22,961 nucleotides of DNA from contig DIKO01000075.1 in NCBI GenBank assembly GCA_002423615.1, positions 1-22,961 on the forward strand. Reading direction: 5' to 3'. This document shows positions 15,197-22,633 of this stretch, in pieces. A program made the translations under genes and the position numbers. The notes beneath the pieces were generated by a model. It was not told the DNA's origin. It was given only the letters and a program-made list of their open reading frames with translations, and did no database searches. This DNA is from Desulfobacteraceae bacterium UBA5616. GTDB taxonomy: Bacteria > Desulfobacterota > Desulfobacteria > Desulfobacterales > UBA5616. Every line of letters starts with the position of its first letter. Positions within the stretch are counted from its first letter, which is position 1.

Positions 15197-15880
15197 ATGA
15201 AACAGATCCATTACCAGGAAAAAGAACAGTTTAAAAACCTTTTTGAACAGGAAAAAGTAGGCCGTGTTGAAGACCGTTTCAAGATCCTTGAGATCTTCCT
15301 CAAATATGAATCCCATCTCACGGTATCCGAACTCGATCAGCTGCTTCGGAAAAACAACCTGATATTCGAGGAGAATTTTATCAGGGACACCTTAAGGCTC
15401 ATGTGCCGGTTCGGATTTGCGCAGAAAATCTCCTTCAACGGCGAAGGGATCCGGTATGAGCATCGTCATCTGGGACAACACCACGATCATATGATCTGCA
15501 CAAAATGCGGCAAAATCGTCGAATTTAAAGATGAACGCCTGGAAAACAATCAGATCGAGATCGCCATGGCCCATGGTTTCCACATGCTCCAGCATAAAAT
15601 GGAAATTTACGGCATTTGTGAGGACTGCCGCAAAGAACATGTCCGGCAGATGCCGCTGTCCATGGCCAAACCCGGTGAAAAACTCGTGATCCGGGATTTT
15701 TCAGGAGGCTCCACCGCGCGGATGCGTCTTTTATCCATGGGGTTGCGCATTGGCGACCGCATCGAAGTGGTGACCAACCAGGGTACCGGCCAGCTCGTGG
15801 TGGCACTGGATTTTAACCGTTACGTCATCGGCCGGGGCATGGCGGAAAAGATCATGGTCTCCCCCGCCGAGGGGCAATAG
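15197..15880 (+). CDS. Fur-family regulator fused to a FeoA domain
   Basis: A 227-residue two-domain protein. Residues 1-148 are Fur-like: a winged-helix part (DRFKILEIFLKYESHLTVSEL, then FIRDTLRLMCRFGFAQ), the metal segment HHDHMICTKCGKIVEF (95-110) with Cys101/Cys104, and a second Cys pair at 141/144 (structural zinc). Residues about 153-224 are a FeoA/SH3-like domain (LSMAKPGEKLVIRDF, MRLLSMGLRIGDRIEVV, GMAEKIMV). Fur proteins of about 140 residues usually end after the second Cys pair, so the FeoA part is an addition. DtxR/MntR regulators carry a similar SH3-like tail, so this is the same idea on a Fur scaffold. It precedes separate feoA and feoB genes and probably senses iron for them. 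Confidence 0.9.
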   Translation: MKQIHYQEKEQFKNLFEQEKVGRVEDRFKILEIFLKYESHLTVSELDQLLRKNNLIFEENFIRDTLRLMCRFGFAQKISFNGEGIRYEHRHLGQHHDHMICTKCGKIVEFKDERLENNQIEIAMAHGFHMLQHKMEIYGICEDCRKEHVRQMPLSMAKPGEKLVIRDFSGGSTARMRLLSMGLRIGDRIEVVTNQGTGQLVVALDFNRYVIGRGMAEKIMVSPAEGQ

Positions 15881-15920
15881 CCGTCTGATGGATTCCACCA
15901 TGATGGAACCCCGTTTTGCC

Positions 15921-15952
15921 GTATGGGTGGAGCGAAGCGCAATCGATCACCC
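15921..15952 (+). repeat. Palindromic dispersed repeat, copy 3 (degenerate)
   Basis: GTATGGGTGGAGCGAAGCGC followed by AATCGATCACCC. The arms are partly decayed compared with copy 4, but the GGAGCGAAGCGCAA core is kept. It lies between the Fur-FeoA and feoA genes, in the same orientation as copy 4. Confidence 0.65.
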
Positions 15953-15979
15953 AACTATTCGTAATGTTAAATAATTTTC

Positions 15980-16010
15980 GTAGGATGGGTGCAGCGAAGC
16001 GCAACCCATC
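15980..16010 (+). repeat. Palindromic dispersed repeat, copy 4
   Basis: GTAGGATGGGTGCAGCGAAG followed by CGCAACCCATC: a hairpin with GATGGGT/ACCCATC arms. It is the second repeat in the 176-bp gap between the Fur-FeoA gene and feoA. Confidence 0.8.
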
Positions 16011-16056
16011 ACCGGTAAAATTTAAAGAACAACCCGAAATAAGGTTTTCATAAACG

Positions 16057-16299
16057 ATGCAGTTAAGCGAACTCAAGGAAGGGCAGATCGCAAGGGTCGT
16101 CCGGGTCGGCGGCGAAGGTGCACTTCGCAGGCGGATACTCGAGATGGGCATTGTCAAGGATTCAGAGGTCTATGTTGAAAAATACGCCCCGTTAAAGGAC
16201 CCCCTTGAATTGATCGTCAAGGGGTACCATGTGTCCTTACGGGTCAAGGAGGCCATGCAAATCACGGTGGAACTGAAAGAACAGGCCCCGCATTCATGA
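16057..16299 (+). CDS. feoA: FeoA, ferrous iron transport accessory protein
   Basis: An 80-residue SH3-like protein of standard FeoA length: MQLSELKEGQIARVVRVGGE at the start, LRRRILEMGIVKDSEVYVEK in the middle and a C-terminal VSLRVKEAMQITVEL strand. FeoA is a cytoplasmic partner of FeoB that is thought to tune Fe2+ uptake. Its stop overlaps the feoB start by four nt (ATGA), so the two are translationally coupled. The ribosome binding site is poor (AAGG about 12 nt upstream). It is separate from the FeoA domain in the preceding regulator and only moderately similar to it. Confidence 0.94.
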   Translation: MQLSELKEGQIARVVRVGGEGALRRRILEMGIVKDSEVYVEKYAPLKDPLELIVKGYHVSLRVKEAMQITVELKEQAPHS

Positions 16300-18416
16300 C
16301 GAAAAAAACCATCACCATCGCTCTGACCGGAAATCCGAACTCGGGTAAAACCACCATTTTCAACAACCTTACCGGGGCCCGCCAGAAAGTGGGCAACTGG
16401 CCCGGGGTAACCGTTGAAAAAAAAGAAGGGCTGATCCACAGAAACGGGGATGAGCTGAAAATTATCGATCTCCCGGGGACCTACAGCCTGACCCCCTTTT
16501 CCATTGAGGAAATCGTCGCCCGGAACTACATTCTGGATGAATCCCCCGACGTGGTCATCGACATCATCGATGCCTCCAACCTCGAAAGAAGTCTTTACCT
16601 GGCCACACAGTTGCGCGAACTGGATTGCTGCAAGGTGATTTTCGCTCTGAACATGGCGGATCTCGCCAGGTCCCGGGGCATTAAGATCGATACGGAAAAA
16701 CTGTCCGAACTGCTGGACGTGCCCGTTGTTTTCACGGTGGGCAATAAAAATCAGGGGATGGAAGATCTTCTGCAAAAAGCCGTGGAAATGGCGAAATCCC
16801 CTGTCCGGGAGTCCATCAAACGAAGGGTCAACTATAACAAAGATGTCGAAGCCGCTGTTTTAAAGCTTAAAACCCATATTGCGGAAAAATACCCGGACGC
16901 CCTTTCCTATAATCCCCGGTGGACGGCCATCAAACTTCTGGAGGACGATAAAATCATCCGGGATAAAATTCTATCCACCGCCGGGGATAAGGGTAAGGCC
17001 GTTCTCGAAAAAGCCTCCGCCCTGCGGAAACAGTTGACGAACCTGTTTGACGAAGACCCCGAAATCATCATGACCGATGAGCGTTACGGGTTCATCGCCG
17101 GCATCATCAAAGAAGTGTTAACCACTTCCACCCGGGAAAGAATCGACATTTCCAGAAACATCGACCGGGTATTGACCAACCGGTTTATCGGGTTCCCCAT
17201 TTTCATATTCTTTATCTGGGGCATGTTCCAGACGACTTTTGTTCTCGGGCAATATCCCATGGACTGGATCGAGGGATTCATCGGCATGTTTTCCGGGGCC
17301 ATGTCGAACCTTTTACCCGACGGCATTTTAAAGGATCTCGTAATCGACGGGATCATTGCCGGGGTGGGAAGCGTCATTGTCTTTCTGCCCAACATCCTGA
17401 TCCTGTTCTTCTTCATCGCCCTTTTCGAGGACACGGGCTATATGTCCAGAGCCGCATTTCTCATGGACAAGATCATGCACCTGATCGGCCTTCACGGAAA
17501 GTCCTTCATCCCCATGATCATCGGGTTCGGGTGCAATGTTCCGGCCATCATGGCGGCCCGCACCCTGGAGAGCGAGAAGGATCGGATCCTGACCATTCTG
17601 ATCACGCCCTTCATGTCCTGCTCCGCCAAACTGCCCATTTATATTGTCCTCGCGGGAACTTTCTTCGGCCGGAAAGCCGGAACCGTCATCTTCGGCATCT
17701 ACCTCACGGGCATCGTGTTGTCGATCATTACCGGACGTGTGTTTCGATCGACCCTTTTAAGAGGCGCCGATGCGCCTTTTGTCATGGAACTGCCCCCCTA
17801 CCGGGTCCCCATGGCCAAGAGCCTTTTAATCCACATGTGGGACCGCGGCAAAATCTTTTTAAGGAAAATGGGGGGGATCATCCTGGTGGGCTCAGTCGTG
17901 ATCTGGGCGCTCTCCTCGTTTCCGCGCTCGGCCGGCACCGACCTTCGGCCGTTTCCGGAAACGGAAAAGCCCGCTGCCTCCGTAGAATCCCCTCTTCAGG
18001 CGGAAAACCGGACAAACCCGGTTTCAAGCTCCTTCATGGGCCGGATCGGCAGGGCCATTGAACCGGTCTTTTCCCCCATCGGCATCGAATGGCGCGGGGG
18101 CATCGCCCTTCTGACCGGATTCGTGGCCAAGGAAATCGTTGTGAGCACCATGGGAGTGCTTTATGTGGGAGATGAAAGCAACGAACCCGAGGCATTGAAA
18201 AACGCCCTGATCTCTTCGGGCATGACCCCGCTTTCGGCTTTGTCCATGATGGTCTTTGTATTGCTGTACGTCCCCTGCCTTGCCACAGTGGCCGCAATTC
18301 GACGGGAAACGGGTTCGCTGAAGTGGACCCTGTTCAGCATCGTTTACAGTACGTCCCTGGCATGGATCATGGCCTTTCTGGTATACCGGGGCGGACTTTT
18401 TCTCGGATTTTCCTGA
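16296..18416 (+). CDS. feoB: FeoB, ferrous iron transporter
   Basis: A 706-residue inner-membrane Fe2+ transporter with an N-terminal G domain. G1 is GNPNSGKTT (12-20), G2 is around GVTVEKKEG, G3 is DLPG (58-61) and G4 is NMAD (119-122). A helical spacer (about 175-290) leads to the membrane part, which has repeated gate segments with conserved Cys residues: FGCNVPAIMAARTLESEKDR and PFMSCSAKLPIYI. A second gate half follows late in the chain (LLTGFVAKEIVVSTMGVLY, LLYVPCLATVAAIRRE). Length and motif order are normal. It is the main transport gene of the locus and overlaps feoA. No feoC gene is seen; a small membrane ORF follows instead. Confidence 0.97.
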   Translation: MTKKTITIALTGNPNSGKTTIFNNLTGARQKVGNWPGVTVEKKEGLIHRNGDELKIIDLPGTYSLTPFSIEEIVARNYILDESPDVVIDIIDASNLERSLYLATQLRELDCCKVIFALNMADLARSRGIKIDTEKLSELLDVPVVFTVGNKNQGMEDLLQKAVEMAKSPVRESIKRRVNYNKDVEAAVLKLKTHIAEKYPDALSYNPRWTAIKLLEDDKIIRDKILSTAGDKGKAVLEKASALRKQLTNLFDEDPEIIMTDERYGFIAGIIKEVLTTSTRERIDISRNIDRVLTNRFIGFPIFIFFIWGMFQTTFVLGQYPMDWIEGFIGMFSGAMSNLLPDGILKDLVIDGIIAGVGSVIVFLPNILILFFFIALFEDTGYMSRAAFLMDKIMHLIGLHGKSFIPMIIGFGCNVPAIMAARTLESEKDRILTILITPFMSCSAKLPIYIVLAGTFFGRKAGTVIFGIYLTGIVLSIITGRVFRSTLLRGADAPFVMELPPYRVPMAKSLLIHMWDRGKIFLRKMGGIILVGSVVIWALSSFPRSAGTDLRPFPETEKPAASVESPLQAENRTNPVSSSFMGRIGRAIEPVFSPIGIEWRGGIALLTGFVAKEIVVSTMGVLYVGDESNEPEALKNALISSGMTPLSALSMMVFVLLYVPCLATVAAIRRETGSLKWTLFSIVYSTSLAWIMAFLVYRGGLFLGFS

Positions 18417-18449
18417 TCCTTCCAAAGATTCCCAAGACGCCCAATTCTA

Positions 18450-18478
18450 TTGACATTCCGATGGTATTTGGGTATCTG
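18450..18478 (+). promoter_or_regulatory. Possible promoter ahead of the small membrane ORF
   Basis: TTGACA at 18450-18455, a 17-nt spacer and TATCTG at 18473-18478. The -35 box is perfect but the -10 box is poor (three of six). It could serve the ORF starting at 18557. Confidence 0.3.
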
Positions 18479-18556
18479 TAAAGGCCGAAGCGACAGTTCC
18501 GGTTTCACTGCATGCCCATTTCCCATAAATCATGATTCGAATTCAAGGAGACAACA

Positions 18557-18718
18557 ATGGATTTTAAATTTCATCTGGAAAACGCCTGGAGAATCACGAT
18601 CGGGAATATCGCCTCCCTGATTCTCATGACCCTGGCCATGATCGTGGCGAGTATCCTCACGCTGGGAATCCTCGCACCGGTGACCGGGGCCGTAACCCCA
18701 CCCGTTCAGAGCGAATAG
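18557..18718 (+). CDS. Small membrane protein, 53 residues, unknown function
   Basis: An ATG at 18557 with AAGGAG seven nt upstream opens a 53-codon frame ending TAG at 18716-18718. The protein starts MDFKFHLENAWRITIGNIAS and has one hydrophobic helix (about 18-40, IASLILMTLAMIVASILTLG), then a short proline-containing tail. It contains no cysteine, so it is not the Cys-rich FeoB-associated membrane protein often found here. The N-terminal style (amphipathic start, then LTLGILAP) resembles the first helix of larger uncharacterised multi-helix membrane proteins, so it may be a shortened relative. It lies 140 bp after feoB and runs towards the methyltransferase gene. Expression is supported only by the ribosome binding site and coding-like composition. 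Confidence 0.6.
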   Translation: MDFKFHLENAWRITIGNIASLILMTLAMIVASILTLGILAPVTGAVTPPVQSE

Positions 18719-18749
18719 AGGACGGATCAGGATACCATCGGCAGAGCGG

Positions 18750-20153
18750 TTAAATTTTCGTCAGTTTTGCCACACACTCGATGTGAAAGGTCTGGGGAAA
18801 CATGTCCACCGGCTGGATCTCATGGACCCGGTAGCGATCTTTCATCAGTCCCAGGTCCCTGGCCAGGGTGGCCGGATTGCAGGACACATAGACGATTTTT
18901 TCCGGCCCCACCTCGAGCACCCGGCTTACCACATCCTTGTGCATGCCCACCCGGGGAGGATCGATGATCATCACATCGGGAACTTCCGCTGCTGAGGCAA
19001 GGGTTTCCCGGATGTCCCCCCGAATAAACATACAATTTGAGATCCCGTTGATCCGGCAGTTTTTTTCAGCATCCGTCACGGCACTTTCCACAGCCTCAAA
19101 TCCCTTGATGCGGCTGGCCGCGTCCGCCAGAAAAATAGAGATGGTCCCGGCGCCGCAATACAGATCGAACACGGTCTCCTCCCCGGACAATTCCGCGTAT
19201 TGTCTGACCACCTGGTAAAGGTTTTCCGCTCCCCGGGTATTGGTCTGGAAAAATGAATTGGCGGATATCTCGAATTCATGGTTTCCGATCCGGTCTTTGA
19301 TCACCGGATCCCCGTAAATGCCGACCTCATATTCGCCGACCGCGATTCCCGCTTTCCGGGAAGTGATGTTATTGACCACCGATACGATTTGAGGGTGCCG
19401 CCCGGTTAAATGAGCGGCCAGATCTTTTATAACGGAAATTTCTTCCCGTGCGGTAATCACGTTGATCAGCCATCGATCAAAAAAAGATGAATGCCGAAGC
19501 ATTAAAAAGCGCCAGAATCCCTCGTGGCTTTTGAGCCCGTAGACCGGCAACGCCGAGGCCCTGATGAATTCCCTGGCATCCTTTAGAATCCGGTTTCCTT
19601 CGTCGGGCTGGAGCAGGCAGGCTTCGATATCCAATACTTTATGAAATGTGCCGGGGACATGGAGGCCGACGGCGAAATCGGCATTTTTTTTAAGTTCGCC
19701 GTCCCCGTTATCCGCTATTTCCTCGGGCAGGAGCCACCTTTTGTCCGAAAGGGAAAATTCCATTTTGTTCCGATATCCGAATATATCCGGGGACGCCAGG
19801 GTGGGATGAACGGTCACGTTATCGAGCAGGGCCAGATGGGCCAGGGTGTCCAGAACATGCTGCTGCTTGAAATCCAGCTGCTTGGGGTAATCCACAAACT
19901 GCCATTTGCACCCGCCGCAAAATCCGGAATACGGGCAGGGGGGAATCACCCGGAACGGGGAATGGAATAGAATCGCGGTGAGCCGGGCTTCGGCGTAGCT
20001 CTTTTTCTTTTTTAGAATCCTTGCGATAACGATATCGCCGGGCATGGTATGATCCACAAACACCACGAGCCCGTCCACCCTGGCCAGGCCTCTTCCGCCC
20101 ACGGCCATGTCGGTGATGGCGATTTCGATTTCCTGTCCTTTTTTGATGCTCAT
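18750..20153 (-). CDS. TrmA/RlmD-type 23S rRNA (uracil-5-)-methyltransferase
   Basis: A 467-residue SAM-dependent RNA methyltransferase. Residues 1-60 form a TRAM RNA-binding domain (IEIAITDMAVGGRGLARVDG). The [4Fe-4S] ligands appear as Cys73, Cys79 and Cys82 (CPYSGFCGGC) plus Cys179 (DIEACLLQ). The SAM site is FDLYCGAGTISIFLA (329-343), then DPPRVG (398-403), and the catalytic cysteine is Cys425 in VYVSCNPATLARD. The family methylates U1939 or U747 of 23S rRNA; which one cannot be told here. I chose the ATG at 20153 because AAAGGA lies upstream and the predicted start site is near 20178; the in-frame ATG at 20177 has no ribosome binding site. Confidence 0.94.
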   Translation of the reverse strand: MSIKKGQEIEIAITDMAVGGRGLARVDGLVVFVDHTMPGDIVIARILKKKKSYAEARLTAILFHSPFRVIPPCPYSGFCGGCKWQFVDYPKQLDFKQQHVLDTLAHLALLDNVTVHPTLASPDIFGYRNKMEFSLSDKRWLLPEEIADNGDGELKKNADFAVGLHVPGTFHKVLDIEACLLQPDEGNRILKDAREFIRASALPVYGLKSHEGFWRFLMLRHSSFFDRWLINVITAREEISVIKDLAAHLTGRHPQIVSVVNNITSRKAGIAVGEYEVGIYGDPVIKDRIGNHEFEISANSFFQTNTRGAENLYQVVRQYAELSGEETVFDLYCGAGTISIFLADAASRIKGFEAVESAVTDAEKNCRINGISNCMFIRGDIRETLASAAEVPDVMIIDPPRVGMHKDVVSRVLEVGPEKIVYVSCNPATLARDLGLMKDRYRVHEIQPVDMFPQTFHIECVAKLTKI

Positions 20154-20184
20154 AAACCCATCCTTTATTGGCTGCATGGCTGTG

Positions 20185-20214
20185 CTTATACTATCCGCTG
20201 CCGTGAAAAATCAA
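20185..20214 (-). promoter_or_regulatory. Promoter of the rRNA methyltransferase gene
   Basis: Minus strand: TTGATT at 20214-20209, an 18-nt spacer, TATAAG at 20190-20185. Transcription would begin near 20178, which supports the start codon at 20153. The -35 box sits in ATTGATTTTTCACGG, nearly identical to the -35 region of the aldehyde oxidoreductase gene. Confidence 0.5.
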
Positions 20215-20327
20215 TAAGGATGAGGTTTTTTCTTTCTATTCCGGCCTCATGAGTTTCATGTAATCAATAAGTACATAACAGCATAAATACAATGACATAA
20301 AGTATCTCACCGCGCCTTGAATGATGC

Positions 20328-20357
20328 GTAGGATGGGTGGAGCCTGCGGAACCCATC
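20328..20357 (+). repeat. Palindromic dispersed repeat, copy 5
   Basis: GTAGGATGGGTGGAGCCTGC followed by GGAACCCATC. It pairs in inverted orientation with copy 6. It lies between the methyltransferase start and the 3' end of the aldehyde oxidoreductase gene. Confidence 0.85.
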
Positions 20358-20382
20358 ATATCACTCGTCGAGGTTTATGAAT

Positions 20383-20413
20383 GGTGGGTTACGCTTCGCT
20401 TCACCCACCCTAC
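20383..20413 (-). repeat. Palindromic dispersed repeat, copy 6
   Basis: GGTGGGTTACGCTTCGCTTC followed by ACCCACCCTAC, with GGTGGGT/ACCCACC arms. Both arms carry the matching change from ATGGGT/ACCCAT, so pairing is preserved. Minus-orientation partner of copy 5, 25 bp away. Confidence 0.85.
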
Positions 20414-20445
20414 AACGTAAGGAACCGAAATTATGATCCGGAGCA

Positions 20446-22371
20446 CTAAGCCGGCCGGCCCTGTTTTTTCAGATCCCCGGCCAGATCGGACATGCCGAGG
20501 CGGTTCAGGGTCTCTTCTTTCTGCAGGCCGGTTTTCCTGTCCCATCCCCGTAAATCATAATATTCATCCCGCATGGCTTCATATTTTTTCCGGTCCAGAA
20601 CATTTCCCCGAAAGGACACGGGTTCTTCCGTGGGCCCCGGAACGATCATCTTGGGGTTAATGCCGGACATTTCCACGGGATCGGTGAAATTATACTCCTG
20701 GGGATAATCGTCGAGCAGCGGCCGCCACCCCTCCCGCAATAAAATGGCCCGCTGCAGGTTGAAAATTCGCTCCCCGTACAGCAGCAGTCCGGCTTCGTCC
20801 GTGTCGATCCCCGTCACCGCGGAAAACAGGCGGCTTTCCAGCGCTGGATCCCCCACGTGGTCCGGGGTGTTGAAGGAGTCCATGATGGGCCAGGCCGCCT
20901 CGCACAACAGCAGGCTGTCTTTGACCATAACCCTTTCCTGGATCATTTTCGCCGCCAGGGCCTTGCCATCATAGGAAGTCTGGTCCCAGGCTTTTTCACT
21001 TCCCTGGAATCGGGTCATCTGGTCTCTGAAAACCTTTGCCGTTGTCGGGGACAACTCGGGTTTGATCTGATGCAGGAGCCACCGGGCAATGGGGTAACTG
21101 ATTTCATGGAGCTGGGCTATGGGTTGACGGGATTCCAGTGCCCATAACAGGGCCGTTCCGATATATTCCCGGGGAGTGTAACCGCTGTTCATTCCCACGC
21201 CGCCCACTCGTTCGCCGAAGTGGGACGTTGCCCTTTCCCCCAGCTTTTCCCCCGCCCTCAAGAGCCCCTCCGCCAGAAGATCCCCGAAGCCTTCCCGGAA
21301 TGCAATTTTATGCACCAGATCTTCTATAAATCCCCGGGTCCCCAGGTCCGCCATGTTCAGCCCGGTTTCCCGTTCCGAAAGATCGCCCGCCAGGCAGCTT
21401 TCCCGGAGCCAGTTGATGAGGTTGTCCACTTCCATGGTGCAGATGCCGTAGTCGTTGCAGATATGGGTGGCGTCCAGGGCCGGATCGATGGTCCCACCCT
21501 CCCGCATCAGCGAATCCTGCATGTAAAACACCAGAGACTGGCATTTCCGGACTTCTTCCCTGCCCTCGGTGGTCCGGTAAATCCCCCGGAAACAGTCCAG
21601 GCCGCACTGATAGCAGGAAGCGGTTTTAATATATTTGACAAACTGCTTGGGGACCGGCATCCGCAGGGTGCCTCTCCGGCTCAGTTCAATGGTGTACCGG
21701 TTCAGTTGTTTGAGTTCCTCTTTCCTGGCGACCTCCGGATTGCCGGTTCCATAAACGGCGACGGCCTTGAGGTTTTTTGAGCCCATCACGCCGCCGAAAC
21801 CTCCTGTGGCGGCCCCCTCCAGTTCCGTAATCAGGGACGCCGTCCGGCACAGGTTTTCGCCGGCCTGACCGATGAGAACAGAGCGTGCCCGGGGCCCATG
21901 CCTTTCTTTCAGAAGTTCGCGGGCATCATAAGTCCCTTTTCCCCATAGAAACTTCCCATCCAGGATCTCGCATTTCCCGACACTGACAAAAAGATACACA
22001 GGATTCGCCGCCCGGCCCGTGATGACGACGCCGTCAAAACCGGCCCGCTTCAGGGTGGCCCCGAAAAATCCTCCCATGTTTCCATAGCAGAATGTTTCCG
22101 GCAGCGTCATGGGGGATTTCCCGACAGCCTCGAAACGGGCGGCCCCCTGTGCCCCTGTCGCGGTCAGCGGCCCATTCATGAGAATCAGGCAGTTTTCGGG
22201 ATCAAAGGCCCCTGTTTCCGGTTTCACCTCATCGTAATAGATCCGGGTGGCCACGCCACGGCCGCCCAGATACCGCTCTGCGTAATCCATGGTGGAAAGG
22301 ACGGTGGTCTGCAAACGGTTAAGGTCGACTTTCAGTGTTTTGCCGGTCCATCCGAAAATTTCAGGCTTCAT
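20446..22371 (-). CDS. Aldehyde ferredoxin oxidoreductase family protein (tungsten/molybdopterin enzyme)
   Basis: A 641-residue AOR-family enzyme that oxidises aldehydes to acids, or the reverse, with ferredoxin; cytoplasmic. The N-terminal domain binds the bis-pterin cofactor (GRGVATRIYYDEV, GGFFGATLKRAGFDGVVITG, GGVMGSKNLKAVAVYG). The cubane [4Fe-4S] ligands are Cys253, Cys256, Cys260 (CYQCGLDC) and probably Cys490. Length is normal. The 5' end is abnormal: codons 1-45 plus one base are tandemly duplicated, so the copy with the good ribosome binding site (AGGAGGAACAG, ATG at 22507) runs into a stop after 48 codons. The full frame can only begin at the second ATG at 22371, or at GTG 22395, both poorly placed. 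Expression may rely on reinitiation. The substrate is not predictable. Confidence 0.9.
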   Translation of the reverse strand: MKPEIFGWTGKTLKVDLNRLQTTVLSTMDYAERYLGGRGVATRIYYDEVKPETGAFDPENCLILMNGPLTATGAQGAARFEAVGKSPMTLPETFCYGNMGGFFGATLKRAGFDGVVITGRAANPVYLFVSVGKCEILDGKFLWGKGTYDARELLKERHGPRARSVLIGQAGENLCRTASLITELEGAATGGFGGVMGSKNLKAVAVYGTGNPEVARKEELKQLNRYTIELSRRGTLRMPVPKQFVKYIKTASCYQCGLDCFRGIYRTTEGREEVRKCQSLVFYMQDSLMREGGTIDPALDATHICNDYGICTMEVDNLINWLRESCLAGDLSERETGLNMADLGTRGFIEDLVHKIAFREGFGDLLAEGLLRAGEKLGERATSHFGERVGGVGMNSGYTPREYIGTALLWALESRQPIAQLHEISYPIARWLLHQIKPELSPTTAKVFRDQMTRFQGSEKAWDQTSYDGKALAAKMIQERVMVKDSLLLCEAAWPIMDSFNTPDHVGDPALESRLFSAVTGIDTDEAGLLLYGERIFNLQRAILLREGWRPLLDDYPQEYNFTDPVEMSGINPKMIVPGPTEEPVSFRGNVLDRKKYEAMRDEYYDLRGWDRKTGLQKEETLNRLGMSDLAGDLKKQGRPA

Positions 22372-22508
22372 AATAGATCCGGGTGGCCACGCCACGGCCG
22401 CCCAGATACCGCTCTGCGTAATCCATGGTGGAAAGGACGGTGGTCTGCAAACGGTTAAGGTCGACTTTCAGTGTTTTGCCGGTCCATCCGAAAATTTCAG
22501 GCTTCATA
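22235..22508. repeat. 136-bp tandem duplication at the 5' end of the aldehyde oxidoreductase gene
   Basis: 22235-22372 and 22371-22508 are identical over 138 bp, offset by 136 bp, with a 2-bp TA overlap at the junction. I compared both copies base by base and found no mismatch. The unit holds the start codon and first 45 codons of the gene, and its length is not a multiple of three. The absence of any difference implies a very recent event or an assembly error. Confidence 0.95.
22361..22507 (-). CDS. 48-codon upstream ORF made by the duplication (aborted copy of the oxidoreductase start)
   Basis: It starts at the ATG at 22507, after the strong AGGAGG ribosome binding site, and repeats the first 46 residues of the enzyme (MKPEIFGWTGKTLKV onward) before ending in YYEA and TGA at 22363-22361. 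Its stop overlaps the second ATG (22371) by 11 nt, so ribosomes ending here could restart on the full-length frame. The peptide itself is unlikely to be functional. Confidence 0.6.
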   Translation of the reverse strand: MKPEIFGWTGKTLKVDLNRLQTTVLSTMDYAERYLGGRGVATRIYYEA

Positions 22509-22549
22509 TCTGTTCCTCCTGTAGGTTAAAACTGCGCGTGGATGCCTTT

Positions 22550-22579
22550 AACATACTGGAATAAAACCGTGAAAATCAA
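22550..22579 (-). promoter_or_regulatory. Candidate promoter of the aldehyde oxidoreductase gene
   Basis: Minus strand: TTGATT at 22579-22574, an 18-nt spacer, TATGTT at 22555-22550. Transcription would start near 22543, giving a leader of about 36 nt to the ATG at 22507. The boxes are moderate matches. Confidence 0.4.
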
Positions 22580-22593
22580 TCTTTTTATTTGAA

Positions 22594-22622
22594 TTGTGAC
22601 CCGTGCTGAATCATGTTATAAA
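22594..22622 (+). promoter_or_regulatory. Candidate promoter of the right-edge enoyl-CoA hydratase gene
   Basis: TTGTGA at 22594-22599, a 17-nt spacer, TATAAA at 22617-22622. Transcription would begin near 22629, almost on top of the first in-frame start candidate (TTG 22634), leaving no room for a ribosome binding site. Confidence 0.4.
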
Positions 22623-22633
22623 AATTCCACATT

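Noticed and set aside
15156..15197. Cobalamin riboswitch before the Fur-FeoA gene
   Set aside because: Only a short GGTGAAATCC-like piece is present; the conserved downstream box and the rest of the fold are missing.
18557..18718. Small ORF as FeoC or Cys-rich FeoB-associated protein
   Set aside because: It has no winged-helix features and no cysteines; only the position fits.
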